Shown one piece after another: positions 9,093-18,255 of a stretch of 64,000 bases of DNA. The position numbers and the translations under genes were made by a program. Each line of letters begins with the position of its first letter. Position 1 is the first letter of the stretch. Source of the DNA: Bacteroidota bacterium (GTDB lineage: Bacteria > Bacteroidota > Bacteroidia > AKYH767-A > 2013-40CM-41-45); the NCBI GenBank assembly GCA_016720655.1, contig JADKKE010000033.1:1-64000 (forward strand). Reading direction: 5' to 3'. The notes under the pieces were generated by a model. It was not told the origin of the DNA. It did no database searches and saw only the letters and a list, made by a program, of their open reading frames with translations.

Positions 9093-10445
9093 TCAGTGCT
9101 TAACAAATTGAACTCCCTCGTTCAGCTGAGTCATTTGAATTTCCAGATTCAATATATCTGTCTCAACGTCCTGCAATGATTGACGGTAATGCAAACTCTC
9201 TGTTTCATTTTTTGAAATCGAAAGCGTCCTGTAAAATGCGATTCCGTCCAGCAAATTCGATCGAAATTGATTCAGGCGAGCTGATTGTTTTAAATCCGGA
9301 TTTTCGGAAAGTTTGGCTACTTCCTTTTTTAAATGGTCTTGGTAAAGCCTTAGTTCATTAATGAACATGTGCGGACGATTCTGGTTTTTCAAAATATCAT
9401 TTCGTCCATATATGTGATCCACCATTTCTTGTAAAGAAAACACACCATGAAAAAACTTAAGGTTTGGTCCAGGGCAAATCGCAACGGCATTCAGATCGTG
9501 ACCGGGATCAACATGATTAATGATTAATGCTGAGGCGGTAAGTCCCTCGCAAAGGCATTCTTTTTCCAATATGCGTGCTTCTGCTTTCTTGAATTTTTCT
9601 TCACTGAGTTGCTGTTTTTTCAGATCCTCAATTTTCAAATGTTGATACTGTCTGGATGCTGTGCAAATTGGCTCTGCAGTAAACTCTGTATTGAACGCTA
9701 AGAACTTTTTGTAGCATGGACTTCCGGATCTGTTTTTTGCAATTCTATCCATTCGTTGCAACTGAGAACTGCTTGGTCTGAAGTTATGAATTGGAACACC
9801 CAGAGGCGAGGCTTCACTTAAATAATAATCTTCCTCCTGTGCGTCCGACAATTGACGGAGCGTAGTGTCATCAACACTGGTTGCTTCCGGTACAAGTAAA
9901 AAAGGGCTACCCCAGCCTGTGCCGTCAACACCAAATTGTTCGATAAGAAACCGATCTTCTGCTGCTGTTCCAATACCACCCTGGACGGTTACCCGTATCG
10001 GGAAAATTGATTGCGGAATGGGTTTCTCTTTTGTTGTCCATGCAGTGGAACACATTGACCACAACTCTTCAGTAAGTGCTGTTTTCTTTTCTTTGAACTC
10101 TTGTAAGATTGGACCCATTAACAGTCCATCTGTTGCAAAAGCATGTCCGCCACAATTCAATCCGGATTCTATTCTAAATTCCGATATCCATAAACCTTTT
10201 TTGGCAAGAAATTTTCCCTGTATCGATGCGGAGCGAAAATCACTTACTTTTAAAATAATTTTCTTTTTCAGTTTTCCTTTCGAATCCGGAAAAAAATCAT
10301 TGAACTGTTCGCAATATGCATAGAGTCTTGGATTCATTCCGGCAGAAAAGACAACGGAAGAATTACACGTACTCAATGCAAATCCTCGCAATGCAGCCAT
10401 CGCATCAGAATATTCTGCAGAAAGGGCCTTCTCCATTTTCATCAT
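9093..10445 (-). CDS. Conserved Bacteroidota protein, main C-terminal part (frameshifted from its N-terminus)
   Basis: Open frame of about 450 codons whose homologous text begins at '...SAEYSDAMAALRGFALSTCNSSVVFSAGMNPRLYAYCEQF'. It contains 'KKIILKVSDFRSASIQGKFLAKKGLWISEFRIESGLNCGGHAFATDGLLMGPILQEF' and 'TVQGGIGTAAEDRFLIEQFGVDGTGWGSPFLLVPE', a pattern suggestive of a flavin-type TIM barrel (glycine-rich GGIGTAAE near the C-terminal barrel strands), though this is inference. Its N-terminal part lies in another frame at 10405-10920; joining them needs removal of one G from the GGG run at 10424-10426. The joined protein would be about 608 aa. No signal peptide. I do not recognise a characterised function. 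Confidence 0.7.
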   Translation of the reverse strand: MMKMEKALSAEYSDAMAALRGFALSTCNSSVVFSAGMNPRLYAYCEQFNDFFPDSKGKLKKKIILKVSDFRSASIQGKFLAKKGLWISEFRIESGLNCGGHAFATDGLLMGPILQEFKEKKTALTEELWSMCSTAWTTKEKPIPQSIFPIRVTVQGGIGTAAEDRFLIEQFGVDGTGWGSPFLLVPEATSVDDTTLRQLSDAQEEDYYLSEASPLGVPIHNFRPSSSQLQRMDRIAKNRSGSPCYKKFLAFNTEFTAEPICTASRQYQHLKIEDLKKQQLSEEKFKKAEARILEKECLCEGLTASALIINHVDPGHDLNAVAICPGPNLKFFHGVFSLQEMVDHIYGRNDILKNQNRPHMFINELRLYQDHLKKEVAKLSENPDLKQSARLNQFRSNLLDGIAFYRTLSISKNETESLHYRQSLQDVETDILNLEIQMTQLNEGVQFVKH

Positions 10446-10920
10446 AATTCGTTCGATCGCATTTTGTCATGATGTTTACATCAAGTGCGCCCGGTAAAAT
10501 CGAATCACGAAGTTGTTTTTCCAAATCTTCCCGTGCAGTGCCGGATTTCATTTTCAGGAATGCATCGTATTTTTCCTTCCATTTTGAAAATGGCGCCGAC
10601 AATTGAAAGTATTTCACAATTTCATTCCCCGCAGTAAGACTTTCGGATTTTATTTGTTCCACCTGCTTCATCACAAGAGTGTTCAATAAATCGAGGTATG
10701 CAGTAATGCGTTTCGCTCGGGAATCGGCTTGGGTAACAGGGATAGGAACAAACTGTAATCCTGCTTTGTTCGCATGAAACTTTCTCATCTTCTCGAGCAA
10801 ATGGTCTTCAATGATCGACACTACGGAAGAAATACCAAAACGAGCAACTTTTAATGGAGTATCAATCGTATATCCCAATCCCATCACGGGAATATGGAAA
10901 GTATGGGGAAAATCAGACAT
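10405..10920 (-). CDS. N-terminal part of the same conserved Bacteroidota protein (frameshifted)
   Basis: ATG 10920 gives 'MSDFPHTFHIPVMGLGYTIDTPLKVARFGISSVVSIIEDHLLEKMRKFH', which looks like a conserved beginning; an upstream in-frame start at 10962 is less likely. The frame continues to '...GALDVNIMTKCDRTNYDENGEGP' and then runs out of homology-like text at about 10425. Sequence resembling the continuation (SAEYSDAMAALRG) resumes one base over, in the frame of 9093-10445. 'GLGYTIDTPLKVARFGI' together with the downstream glycine motifs fits an (alpha/beta) barrel enzyme, but no reaction can be named. Confidence 0.68.
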   Translation of the reverse strand: MSDFPHTFHIPVMGLGYTIDTPLKVARFGISSVVSIIEDHLLEKMRKFHANKAGLQFVPIPVTQADSRAKRITAYLDLLNTLVMKQVEQIKSESLTAGNEIVKYFQLSAPFSKWKEKYDAFLKMKSGTAREDLEKQLRDSILPGALDVNIMTKCDRTNYDENGEGPFCRIF

Positions 10921-11208
10921 GGAGGTAGGGAATAGTATTTTAATCCGGACAGCGGATAACAACGCGCAAAAGTCGGGCAGCCAACTCTTATTTCCTATGA
11001 CTTTTGCCCATATTCACCATGTGAAAACATCAATTTCAGTGAAAATTCTGGTTTGAACTTTTCTATCTGCATCATTTATCAGAAAGAAGTCAATTACATT
11101 TGTGCTAAGGTTTTGAATTCGATCAATCTGTGTCCTGCTCAAATCCCAATTATTCCTGTTCAGCAATAAATTGTTTTTCAAAACGTGCTTTTTACTTTGA
11201 TTTACTGC

Positions 11209-11595
11209 GTGAAAAAAATTATCTCTATACTCCTGTTTTCCTGCTACCTGATCACGGTGTGTGATCTAAAGGAGATCTTGAAAATGGAGCTGCTCATCGA
11301 ACATTATCAGGAGAGCAAAGCCGAAGATCCCGATACGTCCATCATTGACTTTCTGATCATGCACTATGTTACTGATGACATGAATGATTTGGATAATGAT
11401 CAGGATATGAAGCTTCCGTTTAAACATTCCGGAAATTTTTCATCTGAACAAACATTTGCATTTATCGTTACTGTGCCTTCGTCCTTAATTTTTCAATCAT
11501 TTGCAATTCGTAGTAGCAATTACTGTTTTTCTGGCAATTCAATTTTCATCCTGAATTTCCAGACTCTTGTGTGGCACCCGCCTCAGATATCCTGA
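11209..11595 (+). CDS. Small membrane/secreted Bacteroidota protein of unknown function
   Basis: 128 aa from GTG 11209 (KKIISILLFSCYLITVCDL signal/anchor); a GTG at 11185 would add eight residues. The middle is acidic: 'IEHYQESKAEDPDTSIIDFLIMHYVTDDMNDLDNDQDMKLPFKHSG', and the end is '...FQTLVWHPPQIS'. This combination of 'LIEHYQExKA', 'FLxMHY', 'DMKLPFK' and terminal 'W.PP' is a recurring small protein in Bacteroidota, often seen near heavy-metal efflux or TonB receptor genes. That association is from memory and no such genes are adjacent here. Probably located in the periplasm. Function unknown. Confidence 0.65.
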   Translation: MKKIISILLFSCYLITVCDLKEILKMELLIEHYQESKAEDPDTSIIDFLIMHYVTDDMNDLDNDQDMKLPFKHSGNFSSEQTFAFIVTVPSSLIFQSFAIRSSNYCFSGNSIFILNFQTLVWHPPQIS

Positions 11596-11790
11596 GATGT
11601 TTCTGCTTTCATGTACATTATTCCCCGAATTTTTGATGTCACGCATTTTCGGTGATAGGAACGACAGTTTTATTGCGGTGTTCTCCATCGAAAAAGAAAA
11701 GACAAAAACAGTACTGTATCATTCATTCCGGACATTGAATCTGTAAATCGATGTCTCTTAAAATAAACTCCATTGAAAAATCATCTTCCA

Positions 11791-13276
11791 ATGACGCTGA
11801 AAATTCTCTGCTTCATCTTACTTTTGACGAATGTAGTTCATGCACAAGTTACAGTCAGCTGGTACAATTACCCCGGAGGCGTGGCTGTTGCCACAAACAA
11901 TTCTTTGGATGTCTATTCTGTAAATTGGGATTACAATCCCGGAGGAGATATAACATTAACAAAACGCGACTCTTCCGGAAATATACTATGGGAGGCTGCA
12001 TTTGACAATACCGATAACACACGGTTTGAAGTATCTACCTGGGTGGACATTGATAGCAATGGAGATATTTTTGTTTCCGGAACTATTCGATCTGGTATTT
12101 CAAATCCCGTTGACGCCGCAAGTGTCCTCATGAAATTTAGCTCTTCCGGAGCTTTGCTTTGGAGATCTGTTTTCGAAAATGCATTTGATGGGTCTTCCAC
12201 TAGAAAACTACTCATTGATTCAGATGATAATATTTATGTCTTCGGTATTGGCGCCGGACCAACCGGCCATGTAACTAAAGTTAAAAAATTTGATACTGCA
12301 GGTTCTCCTCTCTGGTCCTATTATGACACCCTGGGTATTGGCTCTCCGGTAAATATCAAATTCACTCCTGATAGCAATCTGCTAATCATCACACGGACAA
12401 CAAGTGGAAATCTGAATGGCTTTTTGAAAATTGATTTGAATGGCAATGAAATCTGGAGCGCCACCGGATTCTCAAGTAATACAGTCGGAGATGCTTCCGG
12501 CGACGCTTTCGGAAACACATATTTAATCAATGGTGAATATGTAATCACCAACTCCGGTAGTGTATTGCAAAAAATTTCGCCAGCAGGAACTTTCCTTTGG
12601 GCTGACACCAATGCTATCACCGCCTTCCGGGTTGAAACCGGAACAGATAATAATCCGGTCATCTGCGGGTTTCCCAATTCCGGCACACCCGGTGCTGCAT
12701 TTATTAAATACGATTCTTCTGGAAATATTCTATGGCAAAATCTGGATGCTGATGGTCCGGCGTATGCATTGTTGTTGCATGCACAAATGAAACTCGATGC
12801 CACCAATGCAGCATACCTGGCTGCTGGAACTTTAACACAAATGGCTATTTGTAAAATTAACAGTGATGGTTCCACCGGCTGGACGGCTGTCGTTCCCGGT
12901 AGCTATGCCAATGCATTTGATTTTACAACAGGCTCTGTCATTTACGTCACTGGCGGAACAACCGCAAAATTGGAGCAATCTCTGTCGACTCAAATCAACA
13001 TCAGAAAATACAACAATCAACGCGAATCAAATTCTTGTTTCACCAAACCCCTTGCAATCACTTGCGTCAATAAATTATTCGATCAACGAACGAACAATTT
13101 CCAGTTTAAGTATCGTTGATGTTTTAGGGAATACACAAACGAAATTATCAACGAACGATCATCATCCCGGAGAAAATGTAATGATCGTTGATCTATCGGA
13201 ACTAAAGCCCGGAATTTATTTTTGCAAACTTATTTCTGGTGAATTAACCCTCTACACAAAATTTATAAAAACATAG
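11791..13276 (+). CDS. Secreted beta-propeller-like (SBBP/PQQ-type repeat) protein with T9SS domain, single frameshift near 13000
   Basis: ATG 11791 gives the signal peptide 'MTLKILCFILLLTNVVHAQ' (a TTG at 11773 is also in frame). About 400 residues of repeats follow, with 'D.SGNILWEAAFD...D.NGDIFVSGT' and 'K.SSGALLWRSVF...DSDDNIYVFG', the pattern of SBBP/PQQ-like beta-propeller blades. The frame then shifts at about 12998-13003 and ends at 13119. The other frame continues with 'SENTTINANQILVSPNPLQSLASINYSINERTISSLSIVDVLG...GIYFCKLISGELTLYTKFIKT' to 13276, a complete T9SS sorting domain. With the frame joined the protein is about 495 aa. As written, the protein would lose its secretion signal for T9SS. 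Confidence 0.78.
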
Positions 13277-13401
13277 CTGTTCACAGTGTACTTCATCAGC
13301 CTCTATCGCACACAAATGCTTTCCTACACCACCGAAAGTTTCGGGGAGAACCACTGAAGGTTTTTCTACTTCACGATAAAATAAAAATGCGTGGCTGTTA
13401 A

Positions 13402-14628
13402 TTAATTGCTTTTGATAAACTTTGAATATGCGATTTCAACACCGGAAATGACTTCAAGAAAATACATCCCCGGTAAAAGTTCTTGCAAAGAAATTGAACC
13501 GGTACGAATCGTTTCCGGATCTTGAATAACCAATGATAAATTCCCTTGTAAATTATATATGTTTATTCTGTTTACTTCTGAACTACTTGGATGTAGTGGA
13601 ATGGAAACAACGTTGGTTGCCGGATTGGGATAGGCACTTATGTACCTCTTTTGGATATTCGTTTCCAGAATATTTGTCACACCTCCAAACGCATACAATT
13701 CACCATTCGCTGTACAAAACCAACCTTGATCTGCCGAAGGGATAGATATACCTGTGATTTCAAACGCAGAATTACTTTGTTGATTTTGCCAAAGCCCTCC
13801 ACCATCAATTGTTTGGTTCATTAACCCGGCCAACCCGCCTGTCCATCCATGGAGGGAATCTCCAAACGAAATGTCATTAAAATCAATATTGATTGCAGCA
13901 GTTTGTGATGTCCAGCTTTGTGCTGTATCGGAAGAAAACAATAATGTACCGGCGGTACCACAAATCCAGGCAGAGGAATTATATACATCAATTGACATTA
14001 AATCCTCCACTACATTAGATGAAATTGAAGACCAGTTCATCCCACCATTGGATGTTATATAAATCTCTCCGCCTCCACACGCCATTACTCCTTGCTGAGA
14101 ATTAAAAAATCGCATGCTGTGGATGTCTTCGTTCGTTAAATTTACAGCAGTCCAATTCACACCGCCATCAACCGTTTTTGAAAGCAAACCATTTTTCCCC
14201 ATCACCCATCCCTGCAATGAATCAAGGAAGCAAACATTAAAGAGTTTTTCGTTAAAATTTGTTTGGTTTGTCCAGGTCATCCCGCCATCTATCGTTTTCA
14301 AGAATAAGCCATTGTTGCCGCCACCATTTCTTCCTGCAGCAAATCCTTCAGACGAGTTTAAAAAATAACTTTTCGTAATCCGTTGATTGGGGTTCCCTAA
14401 ATTATAAGATGCCCAACTTTGACCTCCGTCAACTGTCTTAAAGATTACAGTTGTTATAAAAATCCCGTTCAATGCTGAGTCACCCACAACAAACCCTTCA
14501 TCATTATTCAGAAACTTAACGTCACTGAATTCCATTTCAGGGTAAGATCGGTGGAGGGTCCATACTTGTGCATGTGCACCTGTGACATCAACGCAGAGCA
14601 TTAATAGTAATATAAAATAGTGTCTCAT
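13402..14628 (-). CDS. Secreted YCF48/BNR-repeat protein with T9SS sorting domain
   Basis: 408 aa. Signal peptide 1-20 (LLMLCVDVTGAHAQ). Six or more repeats of the form 'GFVVGD...IFKTVDGGQSWASYN', 'GWVMGKNGLLSKTVDGGVNWTAVN' and 'GWTGGLAGLMNQTIDGGGLWQNQ' form a beta-propeller with Asp-box/YCF48-like blades (TxDGGxxW). Residues about 330-408 ('RYISAYPNPATNVVSIPL...LPGMYFLEVISGVEIAYSKFIKS') are a T9SS type A sorting domain. Such proteins are common surface or secreted proteins in this phylum; the ligand is unknown. It is convergent with the frameshifted propeller gene 11791-13276. Confidence 0.85.
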   Translation of the reverse strand: MRHYFILLLMLCVDVTGAHAQVWTLHRSYPEMEFSDVKFLNNDEGFVVGDSALNGIFITTVIFKTVDGGQSWASYNLGNPNQRITKSYFLNSSEGFAAGRNGGGNNGLFLKTIDGGMTWTNQTNFNEKLFNVCFLDSLQGWVMGKNGLLSKTVDGGVNWTAVNLTNEDIHSMRFFNSQQGVMACGGGEIYITSNGGMNWSSISSNVVEDLMSIDVYNSSAWICGTAGTLLFSSDTAQSWTSQTAAINIDFNDISFGDSLHGWTGGLAGLMNQTIDGGGLWQNQQSNSAFEITGISIPSADQGWFCTANGELYAFGGVTNILETNIQKRYISAYPNPATNVVSIPLHPSSSEVNRINIYNLQGNLSLVIQDPETIRTGSISLQELLPGMYFLEVISGVEIAYSKFIKSN

Positions 14629-14975
14629 CTGAATGTGATTATTTATTTGATCCGATCGACCTTGTATCAGTTCCTACCTGCAAATCAGGGCTTCAAATTC
14701 ACAAAAAAACGAATATGAATCAGTATTAATATTCCTGAACAGGAAAAAATGACCCTTGAATAGGGAAATTCGGTTTAGTTTCAGGGAATTTGGAGGAAAA
14801 ATTAAAACAGATTGATCAATTGGTCCTTTGAAAATTCTGTATTCAATTCTTGATTCAGAGGCAAGGAATATGAGTCTCTATTCGGTTCAAAATGCATTTC
14901 GGCTTCGAGCCCGTTTTCAGGCATTCTACAAACACGGAAATTGAGACGTGTTTTTGAGTGAAAGCCTCCCCTTTT
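14629..14975. other. 347-bp intergenic stretch
   Basis: Lies between two minus-strand secreted-protein genes. No gene-like frame, repeat or clear hairpin with a T run was seen. It should carry the promoter of the YCF48-like gene and the 3' end of the dockerin-like transcript. Confidence 0.5.
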
Positions 14976-15770
14976 TTACGGCGTCGAATAAATCAAAAAC
15001 AACTGCGAGTTATTTTCAATCAGGCTGTAGTCTGCCGATTCAACAAGTCCGTCACCGGTGAGATCTGTTAATTCGTACCCGGATAAAAAAATCTGACTTG
15101 CATTTTCTACGTCGGAATAATCGGTTGATTCGACAAGTCCGTCCTGATTTACATCTCCGCTCCAAATTCCATATCGGCCATCAAACAAAGGTGCAAGGTT
15201 TCCTCCAAATGCGCTGGAAGAAACCAGGGAAAAATTGTAGGTCGCTTTCGGAAGTGCAAGGCTAACCGGTGTAGCACTCCATGTTTGTAAACTGTTGCGA
15301 TGACGAACCACTACAAAATATTGAAAACCCTGAACAAGGCCCGGAAAAGATACACTTGCGAAGCCCGCGGTTGACAAGGTTGTCTTTTTACTTTGCAAAA
15401 TAGAATATGGAATATCCTTTGATGCCAGTTCTATTGTAATTGTATCCGACAATGTTGGGTAATTAACCGGATCCACGGATGCAATCTGAGTACCCCCACC
15501 TTGATAATACCCCTCAATGAAAAGCGTTAATTCAAGAGTTACATTGGCTGCTTCAGGTTGTTGAAAACCCTGAGTGAGTATCGTATTTGGAGCACTTAAT
15601 GTTTTCTGAAAAGTTTCTCCCATAGTCCAGCTCAGGGAGCCATTGGCTGCTGAAAAAAATCCGGCAGCAGACGGGTTAACATCTCTGCTAATTGTTTGTC
15701 CCTTTAGGAGATTGGGAAAGACAGAAAATAAGGAGATGACGGCAATAATTTTGAACAAAATGTATTTCAT
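14976..15770 (-). CDS. Secreted protein with dockerin-like calcium-binding repeats
   Basis: 264 aa. Signal peptide 1-25 (SLFSVFPNLLKGQ). The N-terminal part 'SRDVNPSAAGFFSAANGSLSWTMGETFQKTLSAPNTILTQGFQQP' is a common Bacteroidota motif (SWTxGE...LTQGFQQP). The C-terminus has two dockerin-type F-hand repeats, 'GDVNQDGLVESTDYSDVEN' and 'DLTGDGLVESADYSLIEN' (D-x-N-x-D-G-x-x-x-x-x-D pattern), likely binding calcium. There is no T9SS sorting domain at the end, so its outer-membrane export route is open; it may be an incomplete member. In Bacteroidota such repeats usually appear outside cellulosomes. Confidence 0.8.
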   Translation of the reverse strand: MKYILFKIIAVISLFSVFPNLLKGQTISRDVNPSAAGFFSAANGSLSWTMGETFQKTLSAPNTILTQGFQQPEAANVTLELTLFIEGYYQGGGTQIASVDPVNYPTLSDTITIELASKDIPYSILQSKKTTLSTAGFASVSFPGLVQGFQYFVVVRHRNSLQTWSATPVSLALPKATYNFSLVSSSAFGGNLAPLFDGRYGIWSGDVNQDGLVESTDYSDVENASQIFLSGYELTDLTGDGLVESADYSLIENNSQLFLIYSTP

Positions 15771-16234
15771 GAAATGCGCGGTTTTTCAGTGTCAATTTTG
15801 AAAATATTTAATATCGTTTGCATTGATGAATGCAAGCCTTACATATCCGTTTTAAACTCTTTAAAAATATAACTAAGCGAATTCAGTTTTTAATGTACAA
15901 ACCCTTGATGATGCTTAAATTTATCCGAATATCTCTGACGCTTAAAGAAAGTTTTAATGATCCTTTTCCAACTACGAAACCTGCTTTCCGCAGAAACCCG
16001 CTCTGGCATTGTGCTAACAGCCATCGAAGATGATGCAATATCATCAATTTTTTTAAAGAATGCAAATTTGATTTAGCCTCCTTAACACTCTGCCAGGTAT
16101 CGTCTATTCTGCAATTTCAAGGATAAAAACTGTTCATTGTACAATATAAACAGTTTGAATTCTGTCGAATCCTGTTTTTTGGGCGAGTAGGTTAATCCGA
16201 ATCTCATATCTTTATATCCCATAATCCCAATCTC
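15771..16234. other. 464-bp intergenic stretch with a nested dyad
   Basis: No convincing gene; a 67-codon frame at 15830-16033 lacks family-like features. A nested inverted repeat is present at 16127-16156: outer arms AAACTGTT and AACAGTTT surround the perfect 10-bp palindrome ATTGTACAAT (16136-16145). It lies about 80-105 bases before the start of the lipoprotein gene and could be an operator or RNA hairpin. Confidence 0.45.
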
Positions 16235-16720
16235 ATGAAAATTATTTTTCAGAGTGTTTCTGTTCTGCTCTGTGCTTTCATTTTATTCGCTTGTCCGTAT
16301 GAATCTGTAGTACCTATCGATTCGCCTACCGTCCCTCTTGATAAAAAATTAATAGGAACCTGGAAGAAATTAAACGCCGAAGATGAATCCTATGTTATTT
16401 CTGAAAGAGACAAGTATACATTTAACATCGAAAAGAGAGGCAAATCCGAATCCGATACTGAACACTTTTGGGGATATGAATCTCATGTTGACGGAATTCG
16501 TTTTCTGAATATTCTCCGGGTTGGTCCAACAGACACTATTTCAAAATTTTTCTTTTACAAAATCGATTTGAATACTGACAGCATCCGGCTTTTTGAGCTA
16601 ACAGAGAATATCGATGAAGAATTTAGTACCAGTGCTTCATTGAAAAATTTCATTTCAAACAACCTGAAGAATACCTATTTTTTTAATAAGGAAGAAATCA
16701 ACTATATCAGGGTTTTATAA
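16235..16720 (+). CDS. Lipoprotein of unknown function
   Basis: 161 aa. Lipoprotein signal 'SVLLCAFILFAC' (lipobox cysteine at residue 20), then 'LDKKLIGTWKKLNAEDESYVISERDKYTFNIEKRG', similar in layout to lipocalin-like Bacteroidota lipoproteins, in which 'L.G.W' starts a beta barrel. It ends with 'TYFFNKEEINYIRVL'. Expected in the periplasm, bound to a membrane. No operon partner is clear, though another lipoprotein follows 240 bases downstream. Confidence 0.72.
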   Translation: MKIIFQSVSVLLCAFILFACPYESVVPIDSPTVPLDKKLIGTWKKLNAEDESYVISERDKYTFNIEKRGKSESDTEHFWGYESHVDGIRFLNILRVGPTDTISKFFFYKIDLNTDSIRLFELTENIDEEFSTSASLKNFISNNLKNTYFFNKEEINYIRVL

Positions 16721-16960
16721 GTGCTCTTAAATATTGCTTTCTGTTTTTTATTGCTGCTTTTACTTTACGGAATTCAGAAGTACAGGACACTTTCATTAGA
16801 AATGGGCTTGAGTTTCGTTATGTAAGACGATGCGAAAATCGTTATTTCCAACTAAATTTTAAAGATTATGCCCTTGAATTCATTTTCGCCTCATCAGGGA
16901 ATAGCTCGATAAATAACATTGGCACAGATCTTGGTTTACGGCATCGTACAAACAAGAATT

Positions 16961-17884
16961 ATGATGAACTCCATTTCAAAACGAATGATTGCAGGGCTTG
17001 CGATAGCCTCCCTTGCAAATGTTTTAAGCTCTTGCAGTCCGGTATTTGTTGCGCAGTCAAGACCACGCCCGGTAATTTATTCTTCTCCGGTTCCGGTACC
17101 TCAGCCGGTATACGCAACAACTCTTCCTACTCCGCCCGTTCAAACTGTAGTAGTAACACCCGTGGTTCCGGTTTGGGCTCCGCCTTATGTTTACGTAAAC
17201 GAAGTACATTATTATTATTTCCCCGACTACATGGTGTATTACGATGTCTTCGCACAAAACTACTGGTACTTCGATGGATTTAGCTGGGTTCATGTAATAA
17301 GCCTTCCCTCAATGCCGGTGTATTACGGATTCGATCCTTACAATTCGTATATCGTCGTAATGAACCGTCACACTCACAATCCCTGGATTCAACATTCTTA
17401 TTTCGAACAACAATATCCACGTGGTTATTACAAATCAGCATACGCACCGCGTCAGTCACTCGGATCAAATACAATTCTTCGGGCATACGATGAAAACGAA
17501 AGCCGTCCGGTCTTTGTCGATAAACGTTCTAACAAAGAAGTGAAGGTAAAGTATGATGTGAAGAATGTTCCACAACAACAAAGTGGAAAAGGCAATGTTC
17601 GTCCGTCTTCTGAAACGATGAAGCCGCAGGTGCAAAGTCGTCCGCAGGACCCAAAAGCAATCAACATTCCATCGAAATCTACAATGGAAAGTCGTCCGCA
17701 AAATCCAAAGACAACTGTTCGTCCTGACGTAAAAAAGAGTCCTGCTTCCGTGAGTTCTGTAAAGAGTCCCTCAGTTCAAAATATAAAGTCAAATCCACAA
17801 CAGGAAAGTGTCCGTCCGGCTCCAAGAGTAAAGAACCAACAGGATATCAGAAACAATTCTGTTGCACCAAAAATAACAATCTGA
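16961..17884 (+). CDS. Proline-rich lipoprotein with aromatic core and low-complexity tail
   Basis: 307 aa from ATG 16961 (a TTG at 16919 is also in frame). The lipoprotein signal 'GLAIASLANVLSSC' is followed by a proline/valine-rich stretch, then a conserved-looking aromatic domain 'YVYVNEVHYYYFPDYMVYYDVFAQNYWYFDGFSWVHV' typical of Bacteroidota envelope proteins. The tail is low complexity with repeats of SRPQ(D/N)PK. The frame stops at TGA 17882, but the same frame stays open for 50 more codons of similar Lys/Pro/Asn-rich text to TAA 18035-18037, so this TGA may be a nonsense mutation. Function unknown; likely outer-membrane anchored. Confidence 0.75.
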   Translation: MMNSISKRMIAGLAIASLANVLSSCSPVFVAQSRPRPVIYSSPVPVPQPVYATTLPTPPVQTVVVTPVVPVWAPPYVYVNEVHYYYFPDYMVYYDVFAQNYWYFDGFSWVHVISLPSMPVYYGFDPYNSYIVVMNRHTHNPWIQHSYFEQQYPRGYYKSAYAPRQSLGSNTILRAYDENESRPVFVDKRSNKEVKVKYDVKNVPQQQSGKGNVRPSSETMKPQVQSRPQDPKAINIPSKSTMESRPQNPKTTVRPDVKKSPASVSSVKSPSVQNIKSNPQQESVRPAPRVKNQQDIRNNSVAPKITI

Positions 17885-18049
17885 TGCAACAAACCTTCTG
17901 CACCGGTAAAAAACTCAAACCCCGGATCGATGCACAAGAATGAAACAAAGCCGTTGAACGCTGTAAAAAAACAACCCTTATCTCCTTCTCACCCGAGCCA
18001 GGATCTCGAAAAAAACGCACAAAGGAAAAGGAAATAATTTCTGTTATCG

Positions 18050-18082
18050 AAAAAAGCCCACTGGATTCAGTGGGCTTTTTTT
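18050..18082 (+). terminator. Rho-independent terminator
   Basis: Perfect stem GCCCACTG/CAGTGGGC with loop GATT, preceded by A6 and followed by T7. It ends the proline-rich lipoprotein transcript. Confidence 0.9.
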
Positions 18083-18171
18083 ATGCAAAGATGACCGGCT
18101 TGTATGATGTCCAATATTCATTCTGTCAGATCGCATGTTTTAATGCAATCGAAAATCAAAAAAAATCAAGG

Positions 18172-18202
18172 TTTGCTAAAATTCAACATTTTATATATTT
18201 TG
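18172..18202 (+). promoter_or_regulatory. Possible Bacteroidota-type promoter
   Basis: TTTG at 18172-18175 and, 20 bases on, TATTTTG at 18196-18202. These resemble the -33 TTTG and -7 TAnnTTTG elements of the Bacteroidota primary sigma factor, with one base missing in the -7 box. The spacing fits, and the start codon of the downstream gene is at 18256. Confidence 0.35.
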
Positions 18203-18255
18203 CAGACTAGTCTTAATCCTTTTGTTCAATTTAATCAACACCTAAAAAAAAAAAC

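Larger units (their letters stand above)
17885..18255 (+). other. Read-through extension of the proline-rich lipoprotein, then terminator and promoter region
   Basis: Bases 17885-18037 keep the frame of the preceding gene and encode 'APVKNSNPGSMHKNETKPL...DLEKNAQRKRK', similar in composition to the gene's tail. A strong terminator follows at 18050-18082, placed as expected for a transcript that once coded to 18037. The rest (18083-18255) is A+T-rich and holds a possible promoter for the FBA-domain gene. Confidence 0.55.
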
